In this document: in pieces, positions 25,550 to 34,285 of the stretch
How the letters are laid out: every line of letters begins with the position of its first letter
Numbering within the stretch: position 1 is the stretch's first letter
NCBI GenBank assembly: GCA_937916845.1
Contig: CALFSK010000041.1
Coordinates: 1 to 44,330 of the forward strand
Origin: an uncultured Lactobacillus sp.
Lineage (GTDB): Bacteria > Bacillota > Bacilli > Lactobacillales > Lactobacillaceae
DNA: 44,330 nt
Direction of reading: 5' to 3'
Translations under genes and position numbers: made by a program
The notes under the pieces: generated by a model
What the model was told of the DNA's origin: nothing
What the model saw: only the letters and a program-made list of their open reading frames with translations
Database searches by the model: none

Positions 25550-25929
25550 GACTGGTTGAAATACATTGTTTAGATCAAACTAATTATCCTGCTGTTAAAC
25601 ATTGATTTTTCTGGCTCAACACTTTTCCCCTTAGGATTTAGGCCGTCAATTGCTAAGATTATACCCGTTAAGACGACACCCCCGACAGAGCGCCACACAG
25701 GCGTTTCAGAACTCTTTAGTATAATTATTCCAGACCGATACCAAGAGGCGACACATGGCCGGACAAGTGCCACACGATTCAAATGGGGTGCTCTTAGTTC
25801 CTATGGAGTTCAGGGTTGATGACCTATGAGGGCCGGCTTGACAGTGTTTCAGACTAGATGGCGATTTCTAAGAAAGCAATAAAGTGACCGATTAATAATT
25901 ATATAGATGACCAATTACAATAATTAAAT
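25550..25929. other. Decayed stretch before the integrase
   Basis: A reverse frame at 25570-25782 encodes 70 residues with one hydrophobic stretch (VGGVVLTGIILAID) but no ribosome site or start of good quality; it may be the end of a lost membrane protein. Nothing else is supportable here. Confidence 0.35.
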
Positions 25930-26037
25930 ATGACTAATATGTTAGGTGGAGAGTCATTGGCATCGCCAATTGGTGGTGTCTTTTTACTACTAACGATAGC
26001 TTTTTTGATCCAAATCAGCGGTGATTACGGGCAATAA
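25930..26037 (+). CDS. Small hydrophobic peptide ORF upstream of the integrase
   Basis: 35 codons from ATG 25930 (or 26 residues fewer upstream context from ATG 25939). The sequence is polar at both ends with a hydrophobic centre, PIGGVFLLLTIAFLIQI, long enough to span a membrane. No clear ribosome site. A hairpin followed by five T (25959-25985) lies within it. It could be a small membrane peptide, a fragment, or chance. No family recognised. Confidence 0.3.
   Translation: MTNMLGGESLASPIGGVFLLLTIAFLIQISGDYGQ
25959..25985 (+). terminator. Possible terminator upstream of the integrase
   Basis: GGCATCGCC pairs with GGTGGTGTC, including several G-U pairs, around AATT, followed by five T. The many wobble pairs make it weaker than the others. 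Confidence 0.4.
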
Positions 26038-26132
26038 CAAAAGTTGATAAGAATTGATGGGAAGTTAGACGACGAACAAAAAAATGAGAGTTACATTGGA
26101 CACAACAATGAAGTAAAGGCAGGTAATTGGTT

Positions 26133-27443
26133 ATGACGAAAGCAGCTAAAGTAGCAAAAATGACCCGTGAAGGAAAGGTATGGATTGGTAAGACAACTAG
26201 TGGTGTGATTAAGGGGTTCAAAGGTGGCCTGTTGTTTAAGATTCGTTTTAACAACAGTCATAGTTGTCTGGTTAATCGCCGTAAATGGGTATATGAAGAT
26301 TTGAATAAGGCGCAGGCTACTAAGGAATGGGAAAAATGGTCAGCTAAGGTTAAGGCTGAATTATATGACGTGGAAGCTGTTCACAAAGAAGTAGTACCAA
26401 CCTTTGCAGAACTGGGTGTCAAAGATGGACCATGGTATTCAGTTGCTAAAACTGATTATTTTGCAAGTCCTGCTAGCTTTAAGCACGTGGCAAGTAAAGT
26501 AGTTAAATTAGCGACTGAAAAACGTTTTGAATGGTTTGCAAGTCTAGCGGTGGATAAGATTACTTTAAATGATTGCCAGGCTTTAATGGAAAAACTTATG
26601 CGCGATTACCATAAAAGCTACAGTGTTCGGGCACGGTATAAGCAAGCAGTCAGTTCAGTGTTCAATTACGCAATTGAGCGAGGCTTTGTGTTACTAAATC
26701 CAAACCAAACGGTGCGTCTAGAAACGAAGACTGAGAAACGCAAACGAAACGAGAAACATCATGTTATTGCATTGACTAAGAAAGAGTTTGCTGCAACGTT
26801 AGATATGCTTAATCAGGAGAAAAATATTACTAAACGGGTGTTACTACTGACCGCTTTTAAAACAGGTATGCGTCGGGGTGAAATTATTGGTTTGACTTGG
26901 GACGAAGTTCATTTAGGCGAGAATCCTTACATTGAATTGTCACATGGATGGGTTGATAACAAAAAGGACAACGCTGATGACCAATCCGGATTGATTACTA
27001 TTGGGACTAAAAATGGTAAGGGACGGATTGTCCCAGTCACACCGGATTTAAAGCAAGCATTACTAGAACTGAAAGAACAAACTACGCACAAGCAATGGGT
27101 AATGGGGAATGGTCAAGAGTATGATTTCGTATTTTGCCATCCTAAGACAACCAGTCGTCAAGCGGTATATGAAGGTTGCTACTACAGTGCCAATATTGCT
27201 GACCGTTGGTGGAATGAACTAAACCATAAACTAATTGCTTCAGGTGCGGTCAGACAACGAATTAATTTCCATAAGATTAGAGCGACTGCTCTGACAAATT
27301 ATGCTAGCAATCCTAACTTGTCTATCGATGATGTGCGTCGTATTGCCGGGCATTCGGATATGCAAACGACCTTGAAATATTATGTCAAGGAAGATGATAC
27401 TTATATGAAGAAACTGGGCGCAAAGATGATTGAAATTAGTTAG
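26133..27443 (+). CDS. Phage-type tyrosine recombinase (integrase)
   Basis: 436 aa from ATG 26133; a TTG two codons earlier is less likely. N-terminal arm-binding-like segment (residues 1-70), core-binding SAM-like domain (about 85-190), catalytic domain from about 200. The full catalytic set is present: R247 in TGMRRGE, K293 in TKNGKGR, H380 and R383 in HKIRATAL, H407 in GHSDMQTT and the nucleophile Y416. It should be active. No excisionase, repressor or structural phage genes are nearby, and no tRNA gene; the attachment site is unclear. Confidence 0.92.
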   Translation: MTKAAKVAKMTREGKVWIGKTTSGVIKGFKGGLLFKIRFNNSHSCLVNRRKWVYEDLNKAQATKEWEKWSAKVKAELYDVEAVHKEVVPTFAELGVKDGPWYSVAKTDYFASPASFKHVASKVVKLATEKRFEWFASLAVDKITLNDCQALMEKLMRDYHKSYSVRARYKQAVSSVFNYAIERGFVLLNPNQTVRLETKTEKRKRNEKHHVIALTKKEFAATLDMLNQEKNITKRVLLLTAFKTGMRRGEIIGLTWDEVHLGENPYIELSHGWVDNKKDNADDQSGLITIGTKNGKGRIVPVTPDLKQALLELKEQTTHKQWVMGNGQEYDFVFCHPKTTSRQAVYEGCYYSANIADRWWNELNHKLIASGAVRQRINFHKIRATALTNYASNPNLSIDDVRRIAGHSDMQTTLKYYVKEDDTYMKKLGAKMIEIS

Positions 27444-27474
27444 GCCAGACGAAATACAGACTACTAAGCTAAAA

Positions 27475-27546
27475 ACGTCAAGTTGACGTAAGTAGAAAGG
27501 TGGTCAAAAGCTCTCCAAGTCACTTGTACAATTAAAGCAAGTGACT
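27475..27546. other. Two inverted repeats just after the integrase (candidate attachment region)
   Basis: ACGTCAA and TTGACGT (27475-27481, 27483-27489) flank a single base. AGTCACTTG (27518-27526) and CAAGTGACT (27538-27546) flank 11 bases. Neither has a T run. Integrase genes often adjoin their own attachment site, so these are candidates for core or arm sites. I found no matching copy at the left side of the region. Confidence 0.35.
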
Positions 27547-27558
27547 CGGGTCTAGACC

Positions 27559-27587
27559 TTGAAATCGCTTGATTTTTTTGTTATTAT
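27559..27587 (+). promoter_or_regulatory. Promoter of yebC
   Basis: TTGAAA (27559-27564), a 17-bp spacer and TATTAT (27582-27587), about 55 bases before yebC. Confidence 0.65.
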
Positions 27588-27642
27588 ACTATGCGTATGT
27601 TTAAACATAAATCGATATTAATTTAAGAAAGAAGGAGTCACA

Positions 27643-28377
27643 ATGTCAGGACATTCAAAGTGGCATAACATTCAAGGGCGTAAAAACGCTCAAGATGCTA
27701 AACGTGGGAAGATTTTCCAAAAAATCTCTCGTGAACTATATATGGCTGTTAAAGCCGGGGGTCCTGATCCAGATTCTAACGCAGGATTGCGGTTAGTAAT
27801 GGATAAGGCTAAAGCTGCCAACATGCCTAAAGACAATATTAAACGGGCGGTTGATAAAGGTAGTGGCTCCGGTGCGGAAAACTACGAAGAAGTTACCTAC
27901 GAAGGCTACGGCCCTGGTGGTATCGCCGTTCTGGTTCACGCATTGACTGACAACAAGAACCGGACTGCTGCTGCCGTTCGTTCAGCATTTACTCACCATG
28001 GTGGTGCGTTAGCTGCAACGGGTGCGGTTAGCTACATGTTCGAGCGTAAGGGTTACATCGTGATTGCTCGTGAAGATTTAGACACGGACGAAGATACGAT
28101 GTTAATGGATGTTTTAGATGCCGGTGGCGATGACTTACAGTCTAGCGACGAAGCATTTGAAATTTACACCGACGCTAAGCAGTTGGCCGAAGTTCGGGAT
28201 GCTTTAGAGGAAAAGGGTTACAAGTTGGAAACGGCTGAATTAACCATGATCCCTGAAAACTTGACCGATGTTCCGGAAGATAAAGTTGAAAAACTACACC
28301 ATATGATCGACGAATTAGAAGATAACGACGACGTATCAGAAGTATACGAAGCCGCTAACTTCCCAGACGAAGACTAA
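27643..28377 (+). CDS. yebC: YebC/PmpR family protein
   Basis: 244 aa, TACO1/YebC family; opens [20 protein letters not shown], with [16 protein letters not shown] and YMFERKG further on. It was long annotated as a transcriptional regulator; recent work links the family to translation of proline-rich stretches. The start follows AAGAAGGAG. It borders the integrase region and begins a return to conserved core genes. Monocistronic, with a strong terminator. Confidence 0.94.
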   Translation: MSGHSKWHNIQGRKNAQDAKRGKIFQKISRELYMAVKAGGPDPDSNAGLRLVMDKAKAANMPKDNIKRAVDKGSGSGAENYEEVTYEGYGPGGIAVLVHALTDNKNRTAAAVRSAFTHHGGALAATGAVSYMFERKGYIVIAREDLDTDEDTMLMDVLDAGGDDLQSSDEAFEIYTDAKQLAEVRDALEEKGYKLETAELTMIPENLTDVPEDKVEKLHHMIDELEDNDDVSEVYEAANFPDED

Positions 28378-28385
28378 TCATATTG

Positions 28386-28435
28386 AACGGGTGTTATTTG
28401 ATCATTGAATGATGATTAAATAACACCCGTTTTTT
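28386..28435 (+). terminator. Terminator of yebC
   Basis: AACGGGTGTTATTT pairs with AAATAACACCCGTT, with an inner ATCAT/ATGAT extension, followed by TTTTTT. Confidence 0.92.
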
Positions 28436-28492
28436 ATTGACTAAAATATTAATTATATTTAACCATAAAATGGTGCACAGAGCCGGCCGGTT

Positions 28493-28501
28493 TGCTAAAA
28501 T
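28493..28501 (+). promoter_or_regulatory. Extended -10 of the ribokinase gene
   Basis: TGCTAAAAT, a TGn-extended -10 hexamer 35 bases before the start. The -35 is weak. Confidence 0.5.
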
Positions 28502-28535
28502 GAGACCAGTTAGAACGCTGAAGGGACGAAAAAAT

Positions 28536-29456
28536 ATGAATAAAGTAACCGTACTGGGTAGTTTGAATGTAGATACCATTTTGCGTTTTAAACGTTTCCC
28601 TAAGCCGGGCGAAACATTACCATTAACGGGAAAAAGTATTGCTGGCGGTGGCAAGGGCGCTAACCAAGCGATTGCCGCCGCGCGCTCTGGTGCGCAAACC
28701 ACTTTTATTGGCAAAGTGGGTCAGGATCAGGAAGGCACGTTTATGGTACACCAGCTGACGGCTAGTGGTGTGGATGACCGCTACGTTTTGCATAGCGATG
28801 CGGCGAACACCGGGTCAGCCTTTATCTTGTTGGATAGCAGTAGTGAAAACCGAATTTTGATTGACGGCGGTACGAACCAACAAGTCACACCAACTGACGT
28901 TGAAGCCGCCAAAGAAGCGATTGTCGACAGTGACTTTTTGATTGCGCAGTTTGAAACGCCTTTGGACGCGACCGTCCGTGGGTTTGAGATTGCACGTTCA
29001 GCAAGTAAGCGGACGATTCTGAACCCTGCGCCCGCAACGAAGACCGTGCCAACGGACTTATTGGCGGTGACGGATCTAATTGTCCCAAATGAGACGGAAA
29101 CCGAAACGTTAACGGGCGTGCACGTGACTGATGAGTATTCGATGATCAAAGGGGCAGAAAAATTGCAGGCGTTAGGCGTCGCAAACGTCATTATTACGGT
29201 CGGCAGTAAGGGTGCCTTTTGGATGCGCGGTACTGACCACGGCTTTGTTCCTGCTTACAAGGTCCATGCGGTGGATACGACTGCGGCGGGCGATACTTTT
29301 ATCGGTGCGTTAAGTGCCGTTTTGAAATCAGATTTTAGTAACTTGAGCGAAGCGGTGCGGTTAGCTAACCGGGCTTCCTCGTTGGCCGTTCAACGACTAG
29401 GCGCTCAGCCGTCAATTCCGACTAAGGCCGAAATCGAAGCAGCGGAACGTATTTGA
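28536..29456 (+). CDS. rbsK: Ribokinase
   Basis: 306 aa from ATG 28536, after AAGGGACG; a longer frame from 28437 overlaps the promoter and the yebC terminator. PfkB family: GSLNVDTILRFKRFPKPGE at the N-terminus, GGGKGANQAIAAARSG (about 40-55) and the anion-hole/catalytic motif DTTAAGDTFIGAL. Phosphorylates ribose to ribose 5-phosphate, or a related sugar. No ribose transporter is adjacent, so the physiological substrate could differ. Has its own terminator. Confidence 0.88.
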   Translation: MNKVTVLGSLNVDTILRFKRFPKPGETLPLTGKSIAGGGKGANQAIAAARSGAQTTFIGKVGQDQEGTFMVHQLTASGVDDRYVLHSDAANTGSAFILLDSSSENRILIDGGTNQQVTPTDVEAAKEAIVDSDFLIAQFETPLDATVRGFEIARSASKRTILNPAPATKTVPTDLLAVTDLIVPNETETETLTGVHVTDEYSMIKGAEKLQALGVANVIITVGSKGAFWMRGTDHGFVPAYKVHAVDTTAAGDTFIGALSAVLKSDFSNLSEAVRLANRASSLAVQRLGAQPSIPTKAEIEAAERI

Positions 29457-29481
29457 GTTAAATAGCGAGACTTACAGCAAG

Positions 29482-29514
29482 CGTGTCAATCTTGAAGATT
29501 GGCACGTTTTTTTT
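29482..29514 (+). terminator. Terminator of the ribokinase gene
   Basis: CGTGTCAATCT pairs with AGATTGGCACG (one G-U) around a 3-base loop, followed by eight T. Confidence 0.92.
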
Positions 29515-29566
29515 CGTCGGAAATTTGAGGACTTTGCGCAACTAGAAAGTGAAAGGAGCGTGAAAA

Positions 29567-30544
29567 ATGTCAGTTGAACAGCAGTTGAAACGAATCATTC
29601 AGGCGGCCGCTTCACAACGCGCAAGCGATATTTACTGGTTACCGGTGCCTGCCGGATACCAGGTGTTACTCCAAGCGGCCGGACAATTGCGACCACTGAT
29701 GCGTGTCAAAACTGATGTGGCCCAGCAATTGATCAATCACGTTAAGTACCAAAGTAACATGGCCATCAGTGACCATCGGCGACCGCAGCTAGGTGCAATG
29801 ACGCTAACGGTGGACCAACAACCGCTAAACCTGCGAATTTCGACCGTGGGTGATTTTATGGACCGGGAATCTTTAGTTATTCGGATTTTATATGAAATGG
29901 CGGACGCCACGTTTCAATACTTGATTCCGCACCAGCGAGAGCAACTGGTAGCGTTGATGCGCCGTTCGGGTCTGATTTTGTTTTCAGGGCCGATGGGGTC
30001 GGGGAAAACGTCGACCATGTATGACTTGGTGCAAGAACTGCGGGCGACCAAGATGGTGATGACGATTGAGGACCCTGTCGAAATTTATGAGCCGGCGTTC
30101 TTGCAGTTGCAAGTTAATCCAACCGCTAAGATGGCTTACCCAGAGTTATTAAAAGTGGGGTTGCGGCACCATCCCGACGTCTTTATTATTGGCGAGATTC
30201 GGGACGGTGAGACGGCCCAGATTGCCATTCAAGCGGCACTTAGCGGCCATTTGGTGTTGAGCACGATCCATGCACGGGGTGTATACGGAATTGCGGCCCG
30301 GTTAGCGCAATTAGGCGTAGCGCCCGCCGTCTTGCGACAAGCCCTGACGGCGGCAACGTATCAGCGATTAGTTCCACTGACGGATGGGAGTTTGGCAACG
30401 TTATTTGATATTGTCACTGAAACGAGTCAATTGGTGGAAACGGCGGGCAGGCGGACAACGACTACGTGGGGGCAATTAATCGATGAACAATGTACGTTGG
30501 GACGGCTCGATCTGGAGACGGCCAATCAGCTTAAGGAAGCATAA
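29567..30544 (+). CDS. comGA: Competence ATPase ComGA
   Basis: 325 aa type II/IV secretion-type ATPase that powers assembly of the transformation pseudopilus at the inner face of the membrane. Walker A GPMGSGKT at residues 141-148, an Asp box (MTIEDPVEIYE), Walker B region (HPDVFIIGEIRDGETA) and the His box (LSTIHARG) are all present. AAAGGAG precedes the ATG. First gene of a seven-gene run whose members overlap each other. No clear sigma-A promoter is visible in the 50 bases after the upstream terminator, consistent with competence-specific activation. Confidence 0.95.
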   Translation: MSVEQQLKRIIQAAASQRASDIYWLPVPAGYQVLLQAAGQLRPLMRVKTDVAQQLINHVKYQSNMAISDHRRPQLGAMTLTVDQQPLNLRISTVGDFMDRESLVIRILYEMADATFQYLIPHQREQLVALMRRSGLILFSGPMGSGKTSTMYDLVQELRATKMVMTIEDPVEIYEPAFLQLQVNPTAKMAYPELLKVGLRHHPDVFIIGEIRDGETAQIAIQAALSGHLVLSTIHARGVYGIAARLAQLGVAPAVLRQALTAATYQRLVPLTDGSLATLFDIVTETSQLVETAGRRTTTTWGQLIDEQCTLGRLDLETANQLKEA

Positions 30545-31529
30545 TCGGCTTAAGCCATCGGTACAGGCGACGTTATTTGAAACCTTAGCCGATTTATTAC
30601 AAAACGGTTTTGCGCTACGGACGGCGATGCAGTTCATCGTTGATGTGCAAGGCCCCGCGTTTAAACCGTTAAAACCAGTCTTGGGGTCGTTAGCGGCGGG
30701 CGATAGCTTAGCCGCGGCACTGGCCCCCTTCATTTCGGTGGACTTGTATTACCAACTACTGATTGCGGAAATGCACGGTGAATTAGCCACGACGTTGGTT
30801 CAGGCCGGCCAATTGATGCGAACGAAGGTCAATCAGGCGCAACAAATTCGCCGACTGCTGCAGTACCCGTGTTTGCTGTTGGGACTGCTGATTGGGACGC
30901 TAGTGATGGTCAAGACGGCGATTTTGCCAAACTTCGGGGCCATTACGAGTGCGCCGGCACAGGCAATTAGCTGGCAATTAATTATGGGGAGCGCCATTAC
31001 GGTAGTCGTCATGGCGGTACTCATTACGGCTATTCAGTTGAAACGTTTGCCAGTCCGAACGCGGTATCGCTGGTTAGCCCGCTGGCCGTTAGTGGGGCCA
31101 CTCGTACGAACGTATACCGGTTATTACCTGACACTTAATGCGGGGATGTTACTGGCCGGGGGATTGGGTATCCGGGCCATTTGTGAAGTGAGTCACCGCT
31201 TTAAGCCGGAATCTTTATTAAAGCAGCAGGGTGAGTTTATTGAACAAGCCTTGTTAGCCGGGCAGTCCTTAGGTACGACGATTCGCCAAGACATCTTATT
31301 ACCGAATGAACTGGCTTTGCTAATTAGCAAGGAAAGTCCGACTGAACAATTGAGCCAAGAACTCATCTACTTCGCAACTGTTCAGTATGAACGGCTGATT
31401 CGTAAACTGAACCGGTTGATCAGTTGGATTCAACCGGCCATGTTTTTAGTGATTGCATTAGTGATTATTGGCACCTATCTCAATATTTTGTTACCGATGT
31501 ATCGTTCAATGGGGGAGATTTTAAAATGA
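30483..31529 (+). CDS. comGB: Competence pilus membrane platform ComGB
   Basis: 348 aa, GspF/PilC-type polytopic platform protein. Three hydrophobic segments near residues 135-155, 160-180 and 320-345 (FLVIALVIIGTYLNILLPM). FETLADLLQNGFALRTAMQF is the family's first cytoplasmic domain. The ATG at 30483 has GGGGG 10 bases upstream and overlaps comGA by 62 bases, unusually long; no later good start is seen before residue 48. It anchors the ComGA motor and pseudopilus. Confidence 0.92.
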   Translation: MNNVRWDGSIWRRPISLRKHNRLKPSVQATLFETLADLLQNGFALRTAMQFIVDVQGPAFKPLKPVLGSLAAGDSLAAALAPFISVDLYYQLLIAEMHGELATTLVQAGQLMRTKVNQAQQIRRLLQYPCLLLGLLIGTLVMVKTAILPNFGAITSAPAQAISWQLIMGSAITVVVMAVLITAIQLKRLPVRTRYRWLARWPLVGPLVRTYTGYYLTLNAGMLLAGGLGIRAICEVSHRFKPESLLKQQGEFIEQALLAGQSLGTTIRQDILLPNELALLISKESPTEQLSQELIYFATVQYERLIRKLNRLISWIQPAMFLVIALVIIGTYLNILLPMYRSMGEILK

Positions 31530-31864
31530 AGCGACTAAAACGATTCCTGAAAAAAACGGCGGCACCACAAAAAGGGTTTACGTTGTTAGAAATGGTTATT
31601 GTACTTGCCATCATTGCGTTACTGATGCTCATCGTGATTCCCAACTTAAATGCGCAACGCGAAACTGCGGCTAAACGCTCGGACGCAGCGTTGGAACAGG
31701 TCGTGAATAATCAGGCTGAAATGTATGCGAATGATAAGGGCCAGGCCATCGAAAACGTCACGTTAGAAGATTTGCATAGTAATCAGTATTTGAACGATGA
31801 TCAGTTCAACCGGGCGCAAAAGATGAACAAGCAACCTAACCATGCGACGAGTGTTAAAAAGTAA
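31526..31864 (+). CDS. comGC: Major competence pseudopilin ComGC
   Basis: 112 aa from ATG 31526, which overlaps the comGB stop (ATGA). A basic leader ends in KG and is followed by the N-methylation/prepilin peptidase motif FTLLEMVIVLAII, the hydrophobic helix that packs the pseudopilus core (Glu at position 5 of the mature protein). Processed by ComC, which is not in this window. The rest is hydrophilic and helical. Confidence 0.94.
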   Translation: MKRLKRFLKKTAAPQKGFTLLEMVIVLAIIALLMLIVIPNLNAQRETAAKRSDAALEQVVNNQAEMYANDKGQAIENVTLEDLHSNQYLNDDQFNRAQKMNKQPNHATSVKK

Positions 31865-32330
31865 CTGGCCGGGTTTTACGCTGGCGGAAACGGTGGTCGT
31901 CTTAGGCTTAATTGGGAGCCTTTTATTGATCAGCATCGAACGATTTCCCACCCGGCAGCGTCAGTTGAACGATGAAACGGCCTTTTGGCAACGGCTAGAT
32001 ACATTATGGCAACAAACCGTTTTAGTGGCGAGTACGACGGGGCAGCGGCGACTGGTGGCCTTCTCATCAGAAAATCGAGAAGTGACGTTTAATATTAGGA
32101 AGGATGATGGTAAATATGAGGCAACGGGGGTCTTAAAATTGCCGAATACGATGCGAATTAAAACTCACAAGGATATTCAAATTCAAAAAAATGGGCACCC
32201 GCAATTAGCCGTCGTGATTTTTAAGTCGACACTACATCCGGGGGAAAAGCAAAAATTTAACGCGTTAATGGGATGGGGGGCGTACCGGGTTGCGACGGTC
32301 AAAGACGCACAAGGGTTTTATTCTACTTGA
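31842..32330 (+). CDS. comGD: Minor competence pseudopilin ComGD
   Basis: 162 aa. A short leader then GFTLAETVVVLGLIGSLLL, the prepilin cleavage motif with Glu5 and hydrophobic helix. It overlaps comGC by 23 bases and has no clear ribosome site, so translation is likely coupled. Type II pseudopilin GspH-like C-terminal part. Confidence 0.88.
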   Translation: MRRVLKSNWPGFTLAETVVVLGLIGSLLLISIERFPTRQRQLNDETAFWQRLDTLWQQTVLVASTTGQRRLVAFSSENREVTFNIRKDDGKYEATGVLKLPNTMRIKTHKDIQIQKNGHPQLAVVIFKSTLHPGEKQKFNALMGWGAYRVATVKDAQGFYST

Positions 32331-32484
32331 AACGGTGGTGGCGTTAGGGCTGCTATTTATGGGACTGATTGGCTTTGAAGGGATGGAGATTATGATGCAA
32401 CGACGCGAGCGCCAGATGTTAACGACGGTTCAAGTGGCTCGGCAACATTATGAAGAGGCGCATGCCGTTCAAGTTAATGAATAG
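32290..32484 (+). CDS. comGE: Minor competence pseudopilin ComGE
   Basis: 64 aa from TTG 32290, 9 bases after a GGGGGG ribosome site. HKGFILLETVVALGLLF is a prepilin motif with cleavage after KG. It overlaps comGD by 41 bases. It is short compared with other ComGE proteins, but small size is common in lactobacilli. Confidence 0.8.
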   Translation: MRRSKTHKGFILLETVVALGLLFMGLIGFEGMEIMMQRRERQMLTTVQVARQHYEEAHAVQVNE

Positions 32485-32950
32485 GCGCAAGGGCTTTACC
32501 CTGATTGAAGTGGTGATTGCGCTGAGTACGCTACTAATTATCGGCTCATTCTTTTATCAGGGACGAACGAACTTGCTCCGGCGTTCCCAGATGGATCTGC
32601 CAACGGTCGACTGGTATTTGATGTTACGTGAACTGGAGAATCCGGATCACCATTTTGCGGTGACTGATGCCAATACGTCACGACGGATAGATTTGATTAC
32701 ACAAAATTCTAGTAGAAAAAGGTATCACCTGATTTTTAGCGCAGGATCGGGCTTACTAAAGTTAGAATCTGAGAAAGGTGGCCTAATCATTATGATGCGG
32801 CATGTGCGCCAATTTCATGTTGACCTTGATCACGTGATGACCGTGACGACGATGCGCGGCGAAACGTATACGGCCAAGCTGTTGATACCTGATGAGGGGA
32901 GGGTGACGGATGAAACGGCAATCGGGAATCATCCTGCTATCGGTAATTAG
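32477..32950 (+). CDS. comGF: Minor competence pseudopilin ComGF
   Basis: 157 aa from ATG 32477, which overlaps the comGE stop by 8 bases; ATGs at 32450 and 32462 are alternatives. RRKGFTLIEVVIALSTLLII is the prepilin motif. The C-terminal part (YLMLRELEN, YHLIFSAGSGLLKL, VRQFHVDL) matches the ComGF pattern. Couples to comGG through a 41-base overlap. Confidence 0.87.
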   Translation: MNRRKGFTLIEVVIALSTLLIIGSFFYQGRTNLLRRSQMDLPTVDWYLMLRELENPDHHFAVTDANTSRRIDLITQNSSRKRYHLIFSAGSGLLKLESEKGGLIIMMRHVRQFHVDLDHVMTVTTMRGETYTAKLLIPDEGRVTDETAIGNHPAIGN

Positions 32951-33164
32951 TTTGTTGATGATTGGGACGGCGTTTGAGATGCAACGATATGCTAATTTTC
33001 AAGAGCGGCAAACGATGTATCAGCTAATCATCGCCGCGTTTGAACACCCTGAACAGACGGTTGATGCGGTGACTAATCGACCAGAACCGGATTCAAAATT
33101 GCAATCAGCCCCTGCTGAAGGGCGTCCAAGCCTGCAACAACGCAGGTCGCTGGATGAAAAATGA
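32910..33164 (+). CDS. comGG: ComGG-like protein, last gene of the competence operon
   Basis: 84 aa, preceded by GGGGAGGG. N-terminal QSGIILLSVISLLMIGTAF is a hydrophobic helix without the typical KG-FTLxE cleavage motif, as in other ComGG proteins. The remainder is hydrophilic. The assignment rests on position and topology. Confidence 0.75.
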   Translation: MKRQSGIILLSVISLLMIGTAFEMQRYANFQERQTMYQLIIAAFEHPEQTVDAVTNRPEPDSKLQSAPAEGRPSLQQRRSLDEK

Positions 33165-33253
33165 CTAAGTTTTAAGGCGCTGGTCGGTCGGAGTGCTTGA
33201 ACTCACCTTTTAAAATCGTTAAGATGTAACAGGATTTAAGTTTTTTTGAAGAG

Positions 33254-34273
33254 GTGAGCATCCTGGCACAAGCAGAAACTGAGACGCTTTTTAAAGTCTT
33301 GGACCAATCAGTGACAATTTTAATGCAACAATTGACGGTTTCCTATGTCGATGCGTTGATCGAAACTGGCGATAATTTATTGAGCCACTCGGTGCACGTT
33401 GAAGACGGTAAACCTGACGAACAACAAGTTGATGCGTTACAGAAGCTCTATCAATCGGTTAATTTGCAGTCGTTCGATGCGGAAACGATTCGGCGAGCGA
33501 TTCAATTAGCGTTACTCAAAGCGATTCATAATGACCGGGTGGACCCGAACCACCAAATGACGCCAGATTCCATTGGGTTACTCACGGCGTATCTGATTGC
33601 TAAGTTAGTGGGCAACACCACTGAACTTTCCATTTTAGACATTGCCGTTGGGACGGGGAACCTGTTGACCACGGTCATCAACCAACTGCAACCGGAACGG
33701 TCAACCGCGATTCATGGTTACGGTGTGGATAATGATGATAACCAATTAGCGATTGCAGCGATGAGCATGGATTTGCAACAGTCGCCGGTGGAGTTATTTC
33801 ACCAAGACGCACTTGATCCCTTGTTGATGCCAAAGACGATGGTTGCAATTGGCGACTTACCAGTCGGTTACTACCCACTGGATGAACGGGTCAAGGATTT
33901 TAAGACGAGCGCCACTAATGGTCATTCGTACGTTCATCATTTAATGATGGAACAAGCGATGGAACACCTCCTTCCAGGGGGTTGGGGTGTATTTTTGGTT
34001 CCAACCAACATTTTTCAATCACGAGCGTCACAGGGCTTATTGAAGTGGATGAGTTCAGCCGCATACTTGCAAGGCTTGTTAAACTTGCCAAAGAACCTGT
34101 TTTTGGACGATAAGTCCCGTAAATCGGTCGTCGTCTTACAAAAGCACGGTGACAAAGCGCAACAGGCTGGCAAAGTCTTGCTAGGTGAATTTCCATCCTT
34201 TGAAGATACCCGGGCGTTTGAAGCCTTTACGGCACAGATCGATGAATGGGTCGGCCAAAATATTATTCGCTAG
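33254..34273 (+). CDS. YtxK-type class I SAM-dependent methyltransferase
   Basis: 339 aa from GTG 33254; the ribosome site overlaps this codon, so the exact start is uncertain. Contains a SAM-binding motif (LDIAVGTGNLLTTVI, about residue 122) and an NPPY-like motif reading GDLPVGYYP, suggestive of an N6-adenine-type methyltransferase domain. The first Asn is Asp, which may alter the reaction. Located directly before ackA, as ytxK is in Bacillus. The substrate is unknown. Confidence 0.85.
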   Translation: MSILAQAETETLFKVLDQSVTILMQQLTVSYVDALIETGDNLLSHSVHVEDGKPDEQQVDALQKLYQSVNLQSFDAETIRRAIQLALLKAIHNDRVDPNHQMTPDSIGLLTAYLIAKLVGNTTELSILDIAVGTGNLLTTVINQLQPERSTAIHGYGVDNDDNQLAIAAMSMDLQQSPVELFHQDALDPLLMPKTMVAIGDLPVGYYPLDERVKDFKTSATNGHSYVHHLMMEQAMEHLLPGGWGVFLVPTNIFQSRASQGLLKWMSSAAYLQGLLNLPKNLFLDDKSRKSVVVLQKHGDKAQQAGKVLLGEFPSFEDTRAFEAFTAQIDEWVGQNIIR

Positions 34274-34285
34274 GAGTGAGCCTGT

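Noticed and set aside
25570..25782. Reverse frame of 70 codons with a hydrophobic stretch
   Set aside because: No ribosome site and no recognisable family. It may be a remnant, but I cannot support it as a gene.
27549..27558. Ten-base palindrome GGTCTAGACC near yebC
   Set aside because: It overlaps the edge of the yebC promoter and has no second copy at the left of the region, so I do not call it an attachment core.
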